Below, piece after piece: positions 23,701 to 36,143 of a stretch of DNA of 64,000 nucleotides. The stretch comes from Neelides folsomi. Taxonomy: Eukaryota > Arthropoda > Collembola > Neelipleona > Neelidae. The notes under the pieces are model-generated. The model did no database searches and was not told where the DNA came from. It saw only the letters and a list, made by a program, of their open reading frames with translations. Made by a program: the position numbers and the translations under genes. Position 1 is the stretch's first letter, and each line of letters opens with the position of its first letter. The stretch covers positions 1-64,000 of the forward strand of contig JAQGBZ010000261.1 of assembly GCA_034687125.1 (NCBI GenBank), given 5' to 3'.

Positions 23701-26619
23701 ATACTACCAATTGATACCCAATCAATATCGGTATTTGATTTTTTTATTTTCTAAATTAGGAAATGCAAAGAGATAATTTTATCTTTACGCTTGGAACAAA
23801 AGCTGTTCTTCTTGATTTTTTCTCGTCCACCGGAAAGCTCGATGAAGCAAGAGATGTTTATAACGAGATGCGCAAAGAAGATCTTGGAGCTGAAATGATC
23901 GTTGATGATAATAAAATCCTCCGATATGCCTTCCTCCTTTTATCCAATGGACTCTATGATGGTGTGATGATATAAAATTTTCTATATATACTAATAGTAT
24001 ATTACTTACCTTCTGTTTAGCTTAATATTTATTATTACCTAAATGTTAAAAACGATTATATTAATTCTTACACTTTTAATGTAGAATGCGTTCAAGTTCT
24101 GAACAATCAAAAGGTTAGTGAAGACAGGAAAGTTGGACTTTTTGGTTCACAAAACATGGCTTGGAAGATTCTCAATCATTTGGCCGAGGCTGGGGAGGTT
24201 GAAAAGACCAAAGATATTTACAATATTTTGGTAGCAAGAAAATTCTCTAATCCTACAAATGTCATTATGGGCCCGTTGATTAAATCATACCTGCGAAGGT
24301 AAGATATCAACTCTTTGTTATTGCACATGATTATTTAAAATTTTCCAATTTTATACTAAAATGGTTTATAAATACATTAGAGATGATGTGGCTGGAGCTT
24401 TAACAGAATTCGAACGATGTGTTGAAGAAAGTAATTCGGCTCCATTGAAAAACGAACTTTTCTGTCATTTTATTAAAAATGACGATGCTGACCGACTCCA
24501 GCGGGTCTTGGATCTCTCAACGAAAACACATGGAGAAGTGAATAGTCTCTACGACTTGGTCTTTGCTTTTATTGATTGCGGAAAGTTTCGACAAGCGAAG
24601 AAGATCATCGACACTCCTGGGCTTAGAGCTAGAAGTGAAAAACTCGAGTACTACTGTAATCGATATGTTGAAACAGGAAAAATTGCAGAGCTCGAAAACC
24701 TCATTAAAATCACAAAGGATTTATTTGATGTTGACAGAAATTCACTTTATTTCTACTTGCTTAAAGCATATTGTAATTGAAACACTAATTATTTAATTTT
24801 TGTGTAAAATTTAAATATTTTGTAATATTGATATTCTGATATAAATATATTTTATTTAAAGGTCGTATTGGTGAAGTGGAAAAGGCTAAAGGCATTTGGA
24901 CTTCACTTCAAGAAGAAGACGTCCAAGCTTCAAACGAACTTCTCACTTATTTGGCAGATTTTTTGAAACAAAATAATGTCGAAGTTCCATTTGTCAATCC
25001 AGAAAGATCTGAACTTCCTGAAACTTCAAATAAAGAAGAGACGACGACAAAGAAAAATGAGTTTAGAAGGTTAATTGAAAGAAATGACATTGACCGAGCT
25101 CTCCAAATGAAACAAAGGTTAGCACAAAATTGAACTGAAGCAATTCATTAAGGAAAATTTTTTATGTTAAATTATTAACTTTTGTGTTTACGATAGTGAA
25201 ATTACAGAGAATATTTTCACACTCTATTAATTAAAAGATTGTCATTTTGTAGAATGTCTGCGAATAGTTCTTCTCTCTCTTTTGAAGATATAAGTCAACT
25301 CATTGATAAGATGCTTAATGCTGATCGAATTGGTGAAGCAACAAAACTCACCGAAGAACTTTTAGAAAAAGGAAATTATCCAAACCCGAGAGTTCTTCGT
25401 TCCCTTATTTCTCGGCTTTCAGGTTCTGGGGATTACGATGCTATCATTAGAATCGTGAAACAAATACCCGAGGTATGATTTAATAATTCTTATTTAAGTA
25501 ATAAAACAAGATAAATGTCATTATATTATTTAATCTTTATTTATATTTACCAATATATTATGTAAATATGTGTATTTTACTCATAGGATGTGAATATGAG
25601 AATAAACACTGATTCAAAAGCTAAATTAGTCAACGCTTACGTCAACGCTGGAAAAGGTAAAATGTACTTTAGTGACATCCTCAAAAAGGAAATTGAAAAT
25701 GGGAGTGTCTCAATAACTCAAGGCATATCTTCTTCTGTCAATTTACTACTCAAACACGAAGAATTACTTCCTGAATGTAATTATATTTTTTAATATGGGA
25801 TCCTACTCTATATGTAATAATAAACATTCAATTTTTACATACTTTTTATGCGAAATTTAATTATTTACAAAATGTTTTAAATAGTTGAAGAATTGGCAAA
25901 TTACGCTGAAAGTAAAGGAATCAAAGATCTCCAAAATTCTCTTTGGGTTTATCACATTTGCAAGAAGAACAAAACGAAATCAAACGAATTGTGGGAATCG
26001 AAAGTAAGAATTTAAACGAATTACAAATTACAATGTTTACAAATTGATTATTGATGTCATGTTTTTAAAGGTTAAAGGGTACACTCTTCCGAAATTCCGA
26101 AGAGCACTTGCTGAAGCCCGTGAAACAAAGGATGAAGAAATTTCAAAAGATCTTTTGAATCAATTGAATACTTCTCCTTTCGTCAATAATAGAGAAAAGG
26201 GAGCTGCTTTGATGTCAGTTGTTCAAATTCTTTGTAAGTACAATTTTTCATTAATTCATTTAGCATTATAAAAGATAATCTATAAAAATTAATCAACAAT
26301 TTAAATTGGCCTTCTTAGCCTAAAACTATTAACATTTCTTTAGGTGAAAAAGATATGCCAGAAGAAGCACTTAATTATTTACAAGAAAACATCGAGGGTT
26401 ATGACATTGGAAAGGATTTACCTTACACCCCGATGTCACTTCTCAAAGGGAAACTTGCAACGATAAACATTTCTTTTCCTTTTAATCTTCCCGAACTAAA
26501 TGTAATTTATTTGGAATCTAATTATTAAATCTTTACATCCAATTACAATTTAAATCTCAAAAAATTGTTAATTTTATCTTTGTTTTTAGGAAGGGCGAAG
26601 GAGAAGGACTGAAGAATAA
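20768..26619 (+). CDS. LRPPRC: LRPPRC, leucine-rich PPR-motif protein, mitochondrial
   Basis: In animals LRPPRC, with SLIRP, stabilises and supports polyadenylation and translation of mitochondrial mRNAs. 21 exons: 20768-20901, 20992-21107, 21190-21312, 21392-21659, 21776-22105, 22187-22277, 22361-22565, 22643-22879, 22973-23084, 23155-23263, 23326-23637, 23760-23961, 24085-24298, 24381-24772, 24862-25117, 25253-25472, 25587-25776, 25886-26004, 26071-26233, 26344-26501, 26590-26619. Every junction keeps frame, giving 1326 aa against about 1394 in human. The first 45 residues are rich in Arg/Ser with a single acidic residue, a typical mitochondrial presequence. PPR helices are clearest in exons 4-5 ([20 protein letters not shown], then [20 protein letters not shown]) and recur through exon 17. 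The C-terminus is basic (EGRRRRTEE). Convergent with the MATH gene 0.4 kb downstream. Confidence 0.95.
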
Positions 26620-26620
26620 A
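26615..26620 (+). promoter_or_regulatory. AATAAA overlapping the LRPPRC stop codon
   Basis: The TAA stop is embedded in AATAAA. A second hexamer 170 bp downstream is better placed for cleavage, so this one may be coincidental. Confidence 0.25.
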
Positions 26621-27050
26621 GTTTCCTCCGAATCTAATCATCACCACTCAATAGTTGATTTACGTAATTTAATAGAAATTATAGTCCATCTATTTTAAGT
26701 ATTGAAATGAAAATACCTCCGTAGTTTGTCTTTTTTGATTTATTACTTGAATGACTATCATTTAACATTGTAATTGTTTTCAGTTTCTTAAATAAAATCA
26801 ATTTTTACATGAACAAAGTTTTATTGAGTAATCAGACTTAATCAGAGTATGCATTATTGTAAATACTAGATTAGGTATATAATGCTATAAGTTCCATGAA
26901 CTTGTGCATAATTCATACTCATATTCATTGTGTTCCATATAATATTAATTAAGTAGGTAATTGATATAATATTTACATAGCTAACACACAAACTTTCAAA
27001 CTTTCAAAATTCTCGAGTTCGTATTCTGATTGTCATTACAATAAAGGAGT
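26620..27050. other. Intergenic, LRPPRC / MATH gene 3' ends
   Basis: Convergent 3' ends in about 430 bp. It carries an AATAAA on the plus strand at 26791-26796, suited to LRPPRC. No coding frame seen. Confidence 0.7.
26791..26796 (+). promoter_or_regulatory. Polyadenylation signal candidate, LRPPRC
   Basis: AATAAA about 170 bp after the LRPPRC stop, followed by a T-rich stretch. Good position for the mRNA 3' end. Confidence 0.5.
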
Positions 27051-28177
27051 TTAACGACGAGCATTGCGATTCCGAAGTCTTGGCACTTGTCTTTCCTAGA
27101 AACATTTCCAATCAAGTTTAAAAGTTAGTAAATATTTTTCATTTTACTTAGATTGCATTAATAATATTAACAAGCCATTTGTACCTCTATTCTCGCCATT
27201 CGGTGGTTGACACCTTTATGTACGAGGTCACTCTTGAGCTCAATTCTGCAGCGAATCTTCAAATCTTCTCCAATTTGGTCGGTTTCTTGACGATTAAACC
27301 CAAGGGCCACTCGCATGTTTCGCTTTTCCGAGAAAATCCCCCAATTCTTCATTTCTATACATTTTATAATTTTTAATAGAGATAAAGTATTATATTGAAT
27401 ATTCACATTCATGAGATTAAATACGTAAAGAAATTGCTATACTTCTTTATAGTTATTTAATTCAGTCAGAAAAGCTTGAGAACTTGCCTGAAACTTTCAC
27501 TTCTTCACCGGTTGAACTTAAAATACTTAATTTGAATCTGGCCTTAATAAGTTCTGGATCACCCAAAAGCACATCTCTAGCTTTTTTATATATCGTTTCA
27601 AAGATCGTGTCATTATTGTCGTTCAATTTATCCAAAAACAGGTGGATTGCCCAAGTATTAGGATTTGTATGCATATAAACCCTATTGCATTCCAGATGCC
27701 TATTCAGTTTAAAAGTAAAGAATAACATATTTAAGTATGTGCTTATAAGTATGTTAGACAAATTACATTATTGTATTTACAAAGTCATTGATATTTTTTG
27801 AATTTGTTAATACCATTGGTGCTGAGATTCTGTACCTCCTAGGAATCCCGGTGAAACAATCCGTTCTTCAATACAGAAATTGGCATATTTCTTAATTGTC
27901 CAAAGAAAAGAGAAAGTCTCATAGGCTGCCTAAAATACAAATTCTACAATATAAGTAAATATCCTACAATAATATAAGATACTTAATTAAACATTAATTA
28001 TTTTGTAAACCACCACCGCACGTTCCATCGTTGTGCAATTTACTTATTACATTTTATGAATTTTTAAATATGATCAGAGAGGCAAGCTCGTTTGTTTACC
28101 TCTGTAGTGGCTTCCTCTTCATCAGTGTCCACTTCTTCTATGTGCCTTTTGTTCCTTCTTCCTGGAAGCAGAACCAT
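27051..28177 (-). CDS. Small MATH/TRAF-like domain protein (SPOP-related, no BTB)
   Basis: Exons (minus): 28177-28100, 27929-27814, 27699-27488, 27354-27185, 27095-27051; 206 aa. Residues about 27-170 resemble the MATH fold of SPOP/TRAF proteins: an opening SFLWTIKKYANF, a W after the second strand (QHQWHLE), then KARFKLSILSSTGEEVKVS, which parallels the SPOP substrate-binding MATH core. No BTB or RING follows; after the MATH part the protein ends in a basic tail (RQVPRLRNRNARR). The short N-terminus is acidic (EEVDTDEEE). Intron 3 has a GC donor (CAG/GCAAGT), the only one that restores phase. MATH domains bind short peptide motifs, so an adaptor or a competitor of SPOP-type E3 ligases is conceivable but unproven. 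The start ATG at 28177 was chosen because it opens the frame that splices in phase to the MATH exon. Confidence 0.72.
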
Positions 28178-28852
28178 TTTCTCGGAGTCCTTTTCTTGTC
28201 GTACCGTTTTCACTTTTCACTGATTTCTTATTTGTTTGCAATAAAATCCTCATGAATGGAATATGATAAACCTTTTTTCAATCCGTATATCAAAGCAAAT
28301 AATAATGATCTTATTTTTATAGCAATTAATGGAATTTTTGAATGGACCATGACCATTTCTAAGATTTTACCTATCTTATGGAATGGACCAATAAGTCATT
28401 GCTATACATAATATGACAATTATATTTTATATAAATACTTATATAGGTATATTAGAATGATAGAATATTTATTATTTTTAATGAATTTTTGAACCAGACA
28501 AGAATTTGGATTTAAAACCACTTGCACTTTATTATAGATATTATCAATAAAGATTATAATTTATTGCAAATCAAATACAATCGCTATTAAGTTCAATGAG
28601 AGTGTCACATACATAAATAACAAATATGGTATGGTACTTTGAATTTTAATTTTTGTAAAATAATAAAATTAAGAAACGTGTTTAATATTTAATAATTCAA
28701 TTTATATTTTAATTTTACCTACTTTATAAGCTTTTCATCTACACACAAAAAGCTATAAAAACGACAAATTATTTCAGTTCCTTCGATGTTTTATATTCGT
28801 ATGATTATATGTCATTTTTTTGGATAAAACATGAATTAAAATGAGAATTTAA
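28178..28852. other. Intergenic between PLC-gamma and MATH gene
   Basis: Both flanking genes read leftward. The roughly 0.67 kb is very AT-rich and should contain the PLC-gamma 3' UTR and the MATH gene promoter. No other feature recognised. Confidence 0.6.
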
Positions 28853-31800
28853 TTAACTTGGAATGTTTGACTTGTTTGCCATTGCTAAAAAGTACTGCGG
28901 ATTACTAATGCTTACTCCTAACGGGGCCTTACCGATACTCGACGGCCTGGACGCGCTCGTCGTGTTCGACTTGTGTGATATATTTGAATAGATTGAGCTC
29001 ACTCGTTGCCTCGAATTGGATCTTTTCATCTTTCTCAGTCGTTGCATCTCAACCATGTTGATGATCAATTCTTGGAGTTTAACAAACTTTTGTTTTGCTT
29101 CATCCGCTGCTTCTTTATTTCCACTAGCTTCTCTTATGGTGACTTCTTGTGCAAAAATTGGAAGTTGTTCCTTCAACCTTTCTATTTCCTTTTCTTCATC
29201 CTAAAGTTAAGCAGTTGGTAAAATAGCGTTAATTAAATGATAGTTTTTTTTATCATAACCAGAAGCATGAAAGCAATGAATTTTGAAACAATTGTAATAA
29301 ATTATAGTCTTTAATTAAAATCACGATTCGAAGCAGACCAATTGTAATCAAGAGTATTACAGTTATAATAAAATCTTAAGAAATTAAAATTTTTTAATAT
29401 AAATATGAGTATGCTTGTCACATTTACATTTCACAGGCATAAAATGGAAGTTTAAGAATTTAAGAATGTATTATATTATAAGTATCTTTTTTTTAAATGG
29501 ACGATTTAACGATTTTAATGTGATTCAAGATAAAAATCTTTAAACAACGGCGATTGATGTTAAATATATCCCTCTACTATGAAGCAAACTAAAAACTGAT
29601 ATGGTCAAACCGTAAATAAACGACAGCTATTTTTCTGTGAGAAAGCGCTAACTTTGGAACGCAAAGGTAGGACGAAGCCCGACGAGGCGCTTTTCAATGG
29701 CCTCGACGCTCTCCAGATCTCACTCCCTTAGACTTATTTTTATGCGGTATTGTCAAAAGGTTTACGCCAAGAATCCATCAACACTTGCTGAACTCAAGCT
29801 GGAATAGTTGAAGCGTTTGCAGAAGTTCCGGTTGCTATGTGCAAACGTGAATGTGAAGCTGTCGTTTGTTTGCGTTTGCAACGCTGCCTCGAAGCTAATG
29901 GAGCTCAAGTGACAAAATAATATTACTGAATATATTATATAATATATAAGCATTACCATTGCCAAATGTTATAAAAATTTGTTAATGATTAAAAGAGATA
30001 CAATAAGATTAAAAAAAGAAAGATACTTATGGCCCTCCCTGTACTATCTACTTACTAATTTTAAACTCAACATCAATGTGAAGTGATATTGTGAACAAAT
30101 GAGACAAAACAATATTATGTAATATAATTAAGTATGTAATGTATAATGGAGATTTCTTTCAGATTGGCTAAATTAAATAAAATAGAAAAAATCTAAATAA
30201 AAGTTAAAATGTGGAATTAAAATTATTAAAATAGTGTGGAGCACAAAACCACTTTGGCATAAAAATGTAACGCGCAATAGTGATTTGATCAGCGTTCAAA
30301 TGACGAGCAACCCAATACATAAAATATGAATATAGCACTTACAAACTTACAAGATTAAACCATACGTATAACAAAACAGAATGCAATTGTCGTAATAGTA
30401 GTTGTATATGTTAAAACATTCACAATTGAAACGAAGAATTGATTGGAGATGTAGCAAATAAAAAATATTCCAGGAATGACTCAGGCACGGAGAAACGAAG
30501 CACATCAAACTGACTCTAACTACAATTAAAATGCAAATTAATCCCATTTTCAATTTAATTTTCGCTAAAAAAGTAGATCTCACTTACTCTTGGAGATTTT
30601 AAAGAGATATGAACAAGAAGAGACGCCAACTCCAATTCTTCACCATATCCATTTTGAAGTGGAACACTTCGATACCCAGAACGCAAACACTCCAGCTAAT
30701 TTTTTTAATAAAATTAATTTTATTTCGAATTTTATTTATGTGATAGTTAAATTAAAGGTTATAATTAGTAAGTTGTAATTATAAGTAATTTCAATTTACT
30801 GGATATGAAGCTTGTCCAATAAAATTGGGATCTCCGAACATATCTTCATCTTGAATGACAAATCGGATCATAGTGAGCGGGGGACAAATTATTTCAAATT
30901 CGAAACCTTCGTTCCAAAATGGATTGAACCCATTATCCTCTAAAAAGATAATTGTTTTATTAATTAAACATTAAACCGTAGTAAGTGAATCGTAGAAAAT
31001 GAATCATTTGGTGAGATGAAATTAAATAAAAAATCTAATAAACTTAAATTTAACTTAGTAAAATAAACTTTAAAATAAATTTCATACGGATTGTTTTCGT
31101 CTTATACGAAATTCCATTAGCTGTATAATCGGTTCCTAGAACTTCAACTTCAACAAATGGGCTCACAATCCCACGTCCTGACTTTGACAAGTGTCGAGCT
31201 CCAATGACCTAAACATTAATAAGAAGTCAGCTTTAGAATCAATCGGCAATTATACGCTATATAGGAATCACTATGCAAAATGTTACAGTCATAATAAAAG
31301 TGATGAATAAAGGTATATTACTGTGATTAATAGAATGAGTGGCTCAAAGCCGACTAGAGGTGACTTCAATTGGGGATCGTATGCTTCTGAAAACATGAAA
31401 TCTGGACGAAGGACATAACCACATCCACCGTTCTGCTTAAACTTCCCTTGGTTAAGCTGCATAGGTTTGTCACATCTAAAATATAAATAATACTTTTATT
31501 ATCAATAATTTAAATTAGACTAAAGTTAATGTGAAGTGAAAAACTATACGTTTGGTAATTGAGGGCTGCCATTTGACAACCCGCGTTCCATAATGGAACA
31601 GGATTGTAATTTGAAGAATCCAAACGTTGTCCTTTTGGATAAACACGACTAAATTGGACCTAAAATAAATAATTACAGATTAAAAACAATAGGAATGATA
31701 AAAGAAAACATCTTCTATCAAATCTATAATTTTACTAATAGTATTGTAATAAGCCAGTTTTAAGCACCTGATGTAACCAGATGAAGAACTTGGGTTCTTG

Positions 31801-34800
31801 CTGGCACATAAATTTCTCAGCAGCCGTTTCAGGAAATGAAGACATTTCATAAAAAATCCTTCCCTTCGTTTTGACTCTCTCAAGTGAGAACTTGTTAACG
31901 GAGCAGCAATAAACGATGAGACTAGACAATTCCTTTGCAATCCGATTCATTCTTTCCATCTTCTTGTTTTGATTTTCCTATTAGCATTTTTAAAATTAAA
32001 TAATTGTAATTGTAAAATTAATAATTAATACCTAACTATTCAATTGGATATAATGCAGGTATTTGTATGTAATTTTTCAAAAAATATATTACTCTGTCAG
32101 AAGCAGTCTGGGCCGTGTCTTTGATAGAGTCATGCCAATCCTTAGCCTCAGCTTCAGACTTGAGCCCAAGGAGAATCGGAGTCGAAGTCGCATCTGTGAA
32201 TACCTTTAGCATATATGGGACAGCGGGATCTTTATCAGATTTGCTCATTTCAACAAATGCTCCCATCATATCAAATGATCCTTTTTGGAGTGTTCCCAAT
32301 GGAGTGGCATCACTCGAGTCTTCGCCTTCTGTTGGAGTATCTGGGTCCATTTCTTCCACATAAACCGCAGGAAACCAATGTTGTTTCTTTCCTCCATGAT
32401 CTCCCTTCCACCACCCATTCGATTCTTTTAAGACATTCGTTATGACATCGTCCTTACAAAATGTGAGCTCATCTTCTCGTCTCGCAACATAGTCGTAAAT
32501 GGCTCTTGCTTTTAAAACCTTAAACATACATTTTATGTTTAATCCATACATAGTTAAATAATTAATATTATACATTAAATATTTCCATATTGTTTATTGT
32601 TAGTATTTTATATAATGAATAAAAAAAATCTTTATACATTTCCTGTGAAGATATTCGTATCCAAATAATCTTGATTTGTGTAAATATCTTCTTCAACTGG
32701 AGTCTATAAAGTAGAGTTCATTAATTTTGTATCGCTCATTCATTCCAATTATAATTATTTTAAAATTATGTGCAACTTACAACTCCAATTCTTCTGATGA
32801 GTTCATCATTAACAGATAAAGTGAGGCATACTCTGTTGTAAAATGGTTGTTTCTCATAAAAACTTATGAGGTCGACAAGTGTCTCAAATTTGTTTAGACC
32901 AACAGTAAATAAACGACCGTCCTCTTTTATCACACAATGCTTAATCCGATTTTCCGCCCTGTCAAAAAAAGATTATAACAAAATAAAAACACTTTTATAA
33001 CTAAAATGAAGGTAATTACCTGAAAGACATGGCGAATCTTGAATCTCCATGTTGAGCCGTTCTGACAAGAAAAGCACCGTCTTGGGGAATTCTCTTTAAC
33101 ATGTCTTCAGCCTGAGTTCGGTCAATGTTAGCATGAAACCAAGGTTTTCCTTCATGGCTCATTGGTTGTGGAACGGGTTCTCCGAGTCTGATATGAAACT
33201 CCTATAAATTAAATTATTGAAAATGTTTAAAATTGCCAAAATCAATATAAAAAATTGTAAAACGAATTGTTAAAACTTACAAGTCCACGAATTGGGTTAC
33301 TTCTGTAATGTGTGATGAGAGAATAAAGAGAATCGAATGTGTTCGAGTCTACAAGATAGTATTTCACTTGTCCCCACTCGTATTTTGAATGAATGTGACA
33401 ATGGTTCACTTTTCCTCTTCGCCTTTAGTAGGAAAAAATTTAGACATATTGTAACATAAATATTAAATAACTGTATAATGTAAGATTTGGTAATTGCAAT
33501 TAAGTTTACCAAAAAGACAGAGTGTAGTCACCAACAAATGTTTCACTTTCACGAACAAGAAACGTCCCATCTCCAACGTGCTTGTACTTTTCAATGAGGT
33601 CATTAGCTGCATTTCTTCCTCCTCGAAGCCGCCCATGAAACCATTTTTCACTAAAATGAAGTTCCTCATTTCGAGACTAAAGAAAAAATAAATGCAATTA
33701 AATAAAAATTGTTATTATTGAAATTCTTAATGAAAAAACACAATTGTTTGTCCAAGCTTCAAATTCTATATACTAAAATGGAAATTACCCCGTTTTTAGA
33801 GTCAGTGCTTTGTCTAGCTGCTGCATTCTGAGAATCATCATCTTCTTCTTCGCCTTCTCCATCATTTTCAGCTTGTGAGACCATTTCGGTATAAAGAAGT
33901 TTGCTTTGAGTCAACACAAAGAAATGGGAGACCCAGCCGCCTTCTCCGTCTTCCAAACACATAATCCCATTCTTGATTGTATTGCTTAAATCCATGTCCT
34001 TTGGAGCTGATTGAAAAAATACAAAATCATTATAAGTCAATTTATCTAATGAACATTAAAGTGCAAAACTTACAAAAATCATCTTTTGAAATAAAAGATC
34101 CTTCTTCAGCTCCCTCAGGAAGCTTTTTATGCTTCAGAATGATTCGTCTCTTGAGCTGTTCTGGCGAAGGAAGTTGCGTCTCGCTCTTGTCCAAATATTG
34201 TGTCACAAGCATGTCACCAAAAACTTCCTGAAATTTTTGAGCCATTTTTCGTTGTTGGATTAACGTACAATGATCTTCAATACTTAGTATTACTGGATAC
34301 CTTTAAAATAAAGCGTATTTTATCAACCGATTTATATATTGCATATTATACAAATACCTACAATCTAATAGTTGAATAGTGACATTGGCAAAATTTTTAA
34401 ATTAAGTTTGAAAAGACTAACGGTGATGTAACAAACGCATGTTCTTTGATGACTTTGAGAACATCTAAGAATTTAATTTTTGTTGTGAGAGTGTGACCAT
34501 GAAAAATGAATGGCATCCCATCTGGACCATCCCAACAATCCAATTCCACACAACGACATCCTTGAAGGAGACAACGAGCATACGCTTCAACAGATGACTC
34601 AGAAGAAAACTGATCTCCAGTTAAATATCTAAAATCCAAATAAATAATTAAAATTATACGTACTTATAATATTGTTGAACATGCTTTAAAAATTTGCAGA
34701 TTTGAATTGATATTGAGAAATAAAAAAATAGAGATAGTACGTGTTGTGAGAAGAGGCAATCCAATAGTGAGACAAAGGTCTGTTCATGTCTTGATTCACA

Positions 34801-36143
34801 ACTGAATGTTTCGAATTCCAAATTTCATTTTGTTTAGAAAAGAGAAAATCTACAAACTAAAAAAGATCAATAAAGCATTAATCGTATTTCAATATTTCAT
34901 TATTATTTTAAATATTTTAATTTTGGTGTATATCGTAAAATGAATGGATTAAATTTAAATACCTCATCGATTGAAAGATATGGCTCATGGACATCTCTCT
35001 CTGGATCTTGTAAATAATCCCGAAGAAATTTTGATACTTCTTCCGTGTCAAGTTCCGTGTCTAATTGTTCAATTCGCAAAAACAATTCAAACTCCTTCAA
35101 TGTTATCTTTTTTGTGTTTGATGAATAGGAAGCACACAGCTCAGCAAAATGCTAAAAGTTGTTTAAAAATAAAAGACAAGATTAAAATAAAACTGAAATA
35201 TTATAATTTCATACAGATTATTCATCGTAAGCAAAGTTAAGTATTTGTCCAATTTTAATACTTTACAATATTTTGGCCTAGTTAATAATATTTATTATTA
35301 TAATATAAAATAGAGTTTCTATTTTAACAATTTACATTTTGCTCATGTAGAATTCGATTGAAGAGAACAGCAAAATCATCAAACGTGATTTCTCCCCCTT
35401 TCCTTGTGTCGACTTTTTGGAAAAATTCCCTCAGCCTACCGGTCGACATTTTGCAATTGACTTTGGGTAGAAAGGCTTTTAAGTCCTTTAAAGTGATGCT
35501 AATAAAAATCATAAGTTACAAATTAACTCTTTAAACAAACTAACATTAAATGACCGATTTTTATATTAAAAAACTTACTGCCCCTTTGAATTTTCCATTG
35601 CATAAAATTCCTTCCGAAGCCACATGTCGAGTTGTAAAGGATAAGGAGCTTTGATTGTATCAGCAACTAAGAAATTGAGTCCTTTCTGCCAAAGATCACA
35701 TTCCTTTTCAGACAGAGCCGCAATTGAGAGCGTCCGAAGACGAAAGTCCAATCCAAAGAAAACAACAAAGCACTTCGCTGTGTCATGTCGCTTCGAGTCA
35801 TCGGGCCAACGTTCAAAATCTTTTGAATTCTTTCCAATTCTCACTTCTTTGATTTCCCTCAAGTCGACTAAGGAGAATATAATCAGTATTTATAAAATTA
35901 CATTTTTATAATTTTTATACAGAGAACATAATATGATTTATAATATTTACCTGCTCCTTCAAAAACATTTCTCCCAGTTGAGGATCTTTGCCATACAATT
36001 TGTCTCGTTTCTCTTCTAATTGAAAGAGTTCGTCGTTCTGGTCGTTTTCGGAAAAAGAATTTTGTGACAACAGTTCCGCGTTCCAATTGTGATATAATGA
36101 GCTCCATTTCAGGGATAAAGCCTCCATTGCTTACACCGTTCAT
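28853..36143 (-). CDS. PLCG: Phospholipase C-gamma (phosphoinositide-specific)
   Basis: Hydrolyses PIP2 to IP3 and DAG downstream of receptor tyrosine kinases. Exons (minus): 36143-35951, 35867-35579, 35498-35336, 35151-34963, 34856-34741, 34628-34422, 34300-34074, 34006-33789, 33676-33510, 33422-33281, 33201-33020, 32958-32781, 32703-32638, 32518-32093, 31977-31768, 31659-31550, 31475-31322, 31208-31088, 30939-30800, 30695-30588, 29200-28853; 1317 aa. Order: PH (20-145), EF hands (150-290), catalytic X box (300-450) with [24 protein letters not shown] and SIEDH, half PH with an acidic run, nSH2 (GTFLVRESE), cSH2 (GAFLVR), a 22-residue Tyr linker, SH3 ([17 protein letters not shown]), half PH, Y box ([18 protein letters not shown]), C2 (1075-1195) and a 116-aa basic tail. 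All catalytic residues are present. The last intron holds a dead transposase fragment. Confidence 0.97.
29695..29920 (+). pseudogene. Tc1/mariner-like transposase 3' fragment, frameshifted
   Basis: Conceptual translation gives [20 protein letters not shown], matching the [17 protein letters not shown] block of DDE transposases. After a frame change come [10 protein letters not shown], and then, in a third frame, a tail ending [16 protein letters not shown] and a stop at 29918-29920. It is therefore the C-terminal end with at least two frameshifts and no upstream catalytic region. It lies in the last intron of PLC-gamma, opposite to that gene's direction. No clear terminal repeats were found. 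Confidence 0.8.

Noticed and set aside
29762..29965. 67-codon minus-strand frame
   Set aside because: Antisense shadow of the plus-strand transposase remnant.
30347..30583. 78-codon minus-strand frame between PLC-gamma exons
   Set aside because: Lies in the last intron, and the neighbouring exons join in frame without it.
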